A DNA stretch of 64,000 nt from Kineosporia aurantiaca JCM 3230. Its GTDB lineage: Bacteria > Actinomycetota > Actinomycetes > Actinomycetales > Kineosporiaceae. The stretch lies in contig JODP01000011.1 of NCBI GenBank assembly GCA_000719025.1, positions 185,831 through 249,830 on the forward strand. Reading direction: 5' to 3'. Both the position numbers and the translations under genes were made by a program. A model generated the notes under the pieces. That model saw only the letters and a list, made by a program, of their open reading frames with translations. It ran no database searches and was not told where the DNA came from. Below are positions 60,373-64,000 of the stretch, one piece after another (within the stretch, counting starts at the first letter, position 1; every line of letters starts with the position of its first letter).

Positions 60373-62933
60373 GAATTCTTCCCGCAAAAGGATTCTTCGT
60401 TCAGCAGCTCTTCGACCACAACCCGTTCCGGCAGTTTCTGCTCGATCAGATACGGCAATGCGGATCCCCAATAGTGGCGGGCGGTCGTGGCCGAACCCAG
60501 GGCGGCGTGAATCTGCCCGAGCCGCATTCGCACGCGCACAGCGGTGAGCTGATGCCCGGCGTTGTCGTACTTCTTCAGGGCGGCTTCTCCGATCGCCAGA
60601 CCCTCGTCCAGCAGACCGGCCGCCAGATAGGTCTCGAGGACGGCGGCGTGCGCCCAGTCGTCGCCGGCGTAACTGGGCACGCCTCGATCGAGGAGCTCAA
60701 GCAGGGGCTTCGTCCAGACCAGGGCTTCCTGGGTGCGCTCCGTGCGGACGCAGACCAGCACCAGACCGGCCAGGATGTCAAAGGTGTCGATGTCGCTGGC
60801 CACCTCGGTGGCGATGGAATGCGCCTCCAAGAGCAACTTCTCGGCGGTCACCGGATCGTTCAGGGCCAGGTGGGCCAGGGCCAGGCCGCGCTTGAGCACC
60901 ATGATCAGCCGGGTTGCCCCGGCCTGCTCCACCGCGGTCAGGCACTCCGTAGCGAGGAGCAGGGCTTTGGCGTGATCTCCACGAATGGTCTCGATCATGG
61001 CCAGGTTACCGAGAACGAGGACCTTGTTCGGCGTCATTTCCGCCGGAAAGAGCAGGAGCAGATCCGCGATGTGGTGCTGGGTGGCGTTGATGTCGCCGAG
61101 GCGAAGGCTGGTGTTGACCAGATTGCCCCGCGCCAGCTCGATTCCCCGCAGGTACCCCGCGCGGAGACTGTGCTGTAGGGAGGCTTCGAACTCGGCCGAC
61201 GCCGTCTTCAGGTCACTGAGCGAACTGGCGGCCAGGCCCAGAGAAAGGTGGCTCATCGCCTGGCCTTTGGCGTCCTGGCCGGCCTCGGCGGCTCGAAGGG
61301 CGGTCTGGGCGACGGACAGCTGCTGCCCGACCGAAGCCTTGGCGTAAAGGACGCCGCGCAGGCCACTGGCCAGGAACCAGGCGAAGGGGGCCGGTCCGTG
61401 CTCGGCCGTGTCCGTGATGGCCATCGTCAGATTGATCAGCTCGGCCTCGAGCCAGGCCGCAGCGTCGGCGGAACTCGCGAAGTCCCGCGGACGGCCGACC
61501 AGCTCGAGTTCGGTGTAGTTCTCGGTCACCGGTGAGGAGAAAAGGAGCCCGGCGGCCTGGTCGGTGTTGAGCAGGTACCAGGACAGCAGGCGGTGCCGCG
61601 CCGCGTCCCGTTGGCCGGACGGGTCCTTGCCCACCTGACGGCGGGCAAAGAGGGAGAGCAGGTCGTGCATGCGATAGCGACCGGGCCTGGGCTCGAACAT
61701 CAGGTGCGCGGTGAGCAGCTCGTCCAGCTCCGGAACCGGGTCGCTGCGGTCGTGCGGGTCGCGGTCGAGCAGGACCGCAGCCGCCTCCCGGTCGATCTCC
61801 GGCCCAGGAACCAGCCCGGTCAGGCGGAACAGATGCTGCGCGCCTTCGGGGAGCGACCGGTAGGACAGGTCGAAGGCGGAGGCGACGGCGCTCTCGGGGT
61901 CACCCACCACGTGCAGACGTCCGAGCGGGTCGGAACTGGCCAACTCGCGCACTACCCCGGCAATGGTCTGGCTCGGACGACCCGCCAGGTTCGCCGCGCT
62001 GATCCTCAGCGCTAGGGGTAGGTGCGCACACAACTCGGCCAGTGCTGCGGCTGCGTCGGGTTCGACGGCGACCCGATCGGCCCCGAGATGCGCGGCGAGC
62101 AGTTCTCGGGATTCGGGGGCAGGAAGGGTTTCGAGGGTGATGCGAGCAGCCCCCTCGCGAACAACCAGGCCGCTCAGGGCGTCCCTACTTGTGATCAGTG
62201 CGTGGCAGTTCGGTCCACTCGGTAACAGTGGACGCACGTGAGCGGCATTGGTGACGTTGTCCAGGACGACGAGGACCCGGCGTTCGGAGAGGACCGATCG
62301 ATACAGGCCGATCTGCAGCTGTAGGTCGACCGGAATGCGCTCGCTGGGCACTCCCAGGAACTGGAGGAGCAGGGAGAGCGCCGCGGAGGAGGAGATGGTC
62401 GGATCTCCCGCGTGCCCCCGCAGATCGAGGTACAGCTGGCCATCTGGGTAACGGTCAGCGATCCGGTGCGCCCAGTGGACGGCCAGCGCGGTCTTGCCGA
62501 CGCCGGCGGTACCGGTGATGACCGTGGCTGGGGCTTGCTCGGGTTGCTGGGCCAAAGAGGCGAGGGCATGAGTGCGTCCGACGAACCCGAACACGTCTGG
62601 AGGTAGCTGGCGGGGTACGACGTCGGGCTCGTCCGTCGCAACGGCTCGCTCACGTAGCCGGCGCCAGACGTGTTCCCACTCGGCCACGTCCGAGGGGTGG
62701 GCACCGCACGCATGAAGAATCTGCCGGACCAGGTCCAGGGAGGGCGGCCGACGCCGGTGCGGATTGAACGCATCGGACAACGTGCTGGTCGCTACCCCAG
62801 TGCGGCGGCGCAGCACTTGAAGCGACGGATCGCCCGCCCACACCTTGACCGCTCGTAAGGAACGGACGAACTCAGTCACGTCGTGCGCGTCACCCGGCAG
62901 TGGGAACGGTCCGGGACCGCCCGGGGAGCTCAT
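60369..62933 (-). CDS. STAND regulator: HTH, NB-ARC, TPR
   Basis: An 854-aa protein: N-terminal XRE-like helix-turn-helix (about 35-80, LRRRTGVATSTLSDAFNP), NB-ARC ATPase with Walker A GTAGVGKTALAVHW (about 139-152), Walker B VLVVLDNV and GLPLALR-like LPLALRISA, then about 350 residues of TPR-like helices (EAGQDAKGQAMSHLSLGLAA). It lacks the SARP winged-helix domain of AfsR. It is a signal-integrating transcription regulator; ligand unknown. Confidence 0.88.
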   Translation of the reverse strand: MSSPGGPGPFPLPGDAHDVTEFVRSLRAVKVWAGDPSLQVLRRRTGVATSTLSDAFNPHRRRPPSLDLVRQILHACGAHPSDVAEWEHVWRRLRERAVATDEPDVVPRQLPPDVFGFVGRTHALASLAQQPEQAPATVITGTAGVGKTALAVHWAHRIADRYPDGQLYLDLRGHAGDPTISSSAALSLLLQFLGVPSERIPVDLQLQIGLYRSVLSERRVLVVLDNVTNAAHVRPLLPSGPNCHALITSRDALSGLVVREGAARITLETLPAPESRELLAAHLGADRVAVEPDAAAALAELCAHLPLALRISAANLAGRPSQTIAGVVRELASSDPLGRLHVVGDPESAVASAFDLSYRSLPEGAQHLFRLTGLVPGPEIDREAAAVLLDRDPHDRSDPVPELDELLTAHLMFEPRPGRYRMHDLLSLFARRQVGKDPSGQRDAARHRLLSWYLLNTDQAAGLLFSSPVTENYTELELVGRPRDFASSADAAAWLEAELINLTMAITDTAEHGPAPFAWFLASGLRGVLYAKASVGQQLSVAQTALRAAEAGQDAKGQAMSHLSLGLAASSLSDLKTASAEFEASLQHSLRAGYLRGIELARGNLVNTSLRLGDINATQHHIADLLLLFPAEMTPNKVLVLGNLAMIETIRGDHAKALLLATECLTAVEQAGATRLIMVLKRGLALAHLALNDPVTAEKLLLEAHSIATEVASDIDTFDILAGLVLVCVRTERTQEALVWTKPLLELLDRGVPSYAGDDWAHAAVLETYLAAGLLDEGLAIGEAALKKYDNAGHQLTAVRVRMRLGQIHAALGSATTARHYWGSALPYLIEQKLPERVVVEELLNEESFCGKNS

Positions 62934-63030
62934 CCGGTCAAGCTACTCGAGGTCGGAGGGTTCGGCCGGATTCATCCGGATTCGGCCGAAGGGCTGGCGG
63001 GGGCGGTGCGGGGACCGGTCAGATCGGTCC

Positions 63031-63483
63031 ATGGACGCGCTTCAGCTCGGAACGATGGCGTTCGCTGCTCTTCTGTCCCTGGGCGGCGGTCCGGCCGAAC
63101 CCATTGACCACACGCCGCCGACGAAGGCCATTTCCTGGGCGCTTCGGCAGGTGGGCACGCCCTACCACTACGGCGGCGACTGCACGGCGCCTCATTCCGG
63201 GCTTGGCGTGCACCAGTGCGACTGCTCCTCGCTCGTGCAGCAGGCCTTCAAGGCGGCCGGGATCAACCTTCCTCGAACGGCCAGACAACAGGTGCTCGCC
63301 GGACGGCCGGTCCACGGCCTTGCTCAACTCCGCCCGGGCGACCTGCTCTTCGTTCGGTGGCACGTGGGGATCTACCTGGGGGAGGAACGGGTGCTGCACG
63401 CCCCTCGATCCGGGGCTGAGGTGGAAATCAGTGCTCTTCAGGGCTACTGGTCGGAGAACGTCACGGCCATCCGCCGGGTCTAG
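63031..63483 (+). CDS. NlpC/P60-family peptidoglycan hydrolase
   Basis: A 150-aa protein with the NlpC/P60 catalytic parts: GTPYHYGGDC, HQCDCSSLVQQAFKAAG (Cys nucleophile), LRPGDLLFVRWHVGIYLG (catalytic His). The start at 63031 gives a weak signal peptide (LGTMAFAALLSLGGGP). It likely cleaves D-Glu-diamino acid bonds in cell wall peptides. Divergent from the STAND gene. Confidence 0.85.
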   Translation: MDALQLGTMAFAALLSLGGGPAEPIDHTPPTKAISWALRQVGTPYHYGGDCTAPHSGLGVHQCDCSSLVQQAFKAAGINLPRTARQQVLAGRPVHGLAQLRPGDLLFVRWHVGIYLGEERVLHAPRSGAEVEISALQGYWSENVTAIRRV

Positions 63484-63798
63484 CGCTGCTCGCGGCTCGG
63501 CCCGGTACGGCGGGGTGCCCCGGACTCAAGGGCGAGGCTGTTCGAGCCCGGGGGGGGCGCGGGCGAGATGGCCGGAGTGTCACTCGCAAGGGTGGTCGGA
63601 GGGCCGCCGGAGAGCTGGTAATGTTCTCCAAGGGTTTTCGGCGGGTGCGCAAGCAGCCGCCGGCGCCACGAGAGCAACGGACACTGAGTGGCCGGTCTCG
63701 CGGTAGTCCCTCTTCTCTTCAGTCAACGGTGAACTGATCTTGCGCGCCTCTTGGGGTGGGCTTGATTGGTGTAGGCAGAAACTGGAAAGAAGTGTTTT
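63484..63798. other. Non-coding region before rRNA promoter
   Basis: 315 bases between the NlpC/P60 gene and the rRNA promoter. No credible gene. Further upstream rRNA promoters may lie here (TTGATT near 63760), but none is clear. Confidence 0.4.
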
Positions 63799-63837
63799 AC
63801 CCCGGTAATCCCCGCGAAATGCGGATTTGACCGGGGT
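63799..63837. repeat. Inverted repeat over the rRNA promoter -35
   Basis: Perfect 8-bp arms ACCCCGGT (63799-63806) and ACCGGGGT (63830-63837); the right arm overlaps the -35 hexamer. A nested stem (AATCC..GC/GCGGATT) lies inside. Possible regulatory site. Confidence 0.5.
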
Positions 63838-63856
63838 GCAAGCGAAGGGCTAACGT
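63827..63856 (+). promoter_or_regulatory. rRNA operon promoter
   Basis: TTGACC (63827-63832), an 18-base spacer and TAACGT (63851-63856), about 60 bases before the conserved rRNA leader. This fits an actinobacterial rrn promoter; the transcript should start near 63863. Confidence 0.75.
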
Positions 63857-63862
63857 TCTTCT

Positions 63863-64000
63863 CAGTCGCCCCGAGCAAAAGCCGAAAGGCCTACAGCCCG
63901 GGAGCGTCCGCTCCTTGAGAACTCAACAGCGCATCTGAACAACCGATGCCAATTTGGTCAGCACTAGCTGGCTACTTGGCTGATGGTCCTCGGTTTTGTC
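63863..64000 (+). ncRNA. 5' leader of rRNA operon (16S outside window)
   Basis: CCTTGAGAACTCAACAGCG at 63913-63931 is the conserved leader element found shortly upstream of 16S rRNA in actinobacteria, with a GGAGCG/CGCTCC stem just before it. The leader carries antitermination and RNase III processing signals. 16S should begin downstream of the window. Confidence 0.85.

Overview
The window is high-GC actinobacterial DNA. The evidence is DUF397/DUF5753, DUF6461 and DUF4157 genes, an ArsC with a mycothiol-type active site, many GTG/TTG starts, IS110/IS481/IS630-type elements, and a typical actinobacterial rRNA-operon leader at the right edge. A methyl-accepting chemotaxis protein suggests a motile organism, possibly Kineosporiaceae-like; this placement is inference. 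No tRNA, rRNA body, CRISPR array or integrase was seen.

Layout. 1-4.3 kb: truncated MFS exporter with a divergent XRE regulator, an arsenic set (arsC, arsM, arsR), and a DUF1772/TetR pair with clear operator palindromes. 4.5-16.5 kb: DUF6461 and membrane proteins, a HIT protein, a HAF-repeat secreted protein, a three-gene ABC-2 exporter, a beta-propeller-like protein, an orphan DUF4157 protein and a DUF5753/DUF397 pair.

16.5-33.2 kb is a lower-GC defence island. It holds a conserved small protein, Vsr, a MORC/MutL-like GHKL ATPase, a Z1 helicase-like ATPase, a DUF4420 PD-(D/E)XK nuclease, an AIPR protein and a second GHKL ATPase. A convergent m5C methyltransferase follows, carrying a C-terminal endonuclease-III-like [4Fe-4S] domain that looks catalytically dead. 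The set matches the modification-dependent neighbourhoods described by Iyer, Abhiman and Aravind (2008). After a broken IS5-like element comes a coupled pair: a protein with two GHKL domains (MORC-like plus histidine kinase) and a response regulator with an unrecognised, non-DNA-binding output domain. That pair is the best candidate for an undescribed system.

33.2-40 kb is a decay zone: IS110 remnant, intact IS481-type element, IS630 fragment, lipoprotein gene with a nonsense codon, 3' fragment of an LLM-class monooxygenase, plus small genes, an FMN-binding protein and a Uma2 nuclease.

40-50.5 kb: alpha/beta hydrolase, class C beta-lactamase-like hydrolase, argJ outside any visible arg cluster, and a translationally coupled operon (amidohydrolase, Dpp/Opp-type importer with a fused double ATPase, class V aminotransferase) for uptake and breakdown of an unknown peptide-like compound. 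50.5-63.5 kb: membrane-anchored HTH protein, VanW protein, chemoreceptor, a flavin electron-transfer operon (ferric-reductase-like protein, FMN-binding protein, ApbE), a DHFR-like reductase, a P-loop protein, a lipoprotein, a CGNR regulator, a large STAND regulator and an NlpC/P60 hydrolase. 63.8-64 kb: rRNA operon promoter and leader; 16S should begin just outside the window.
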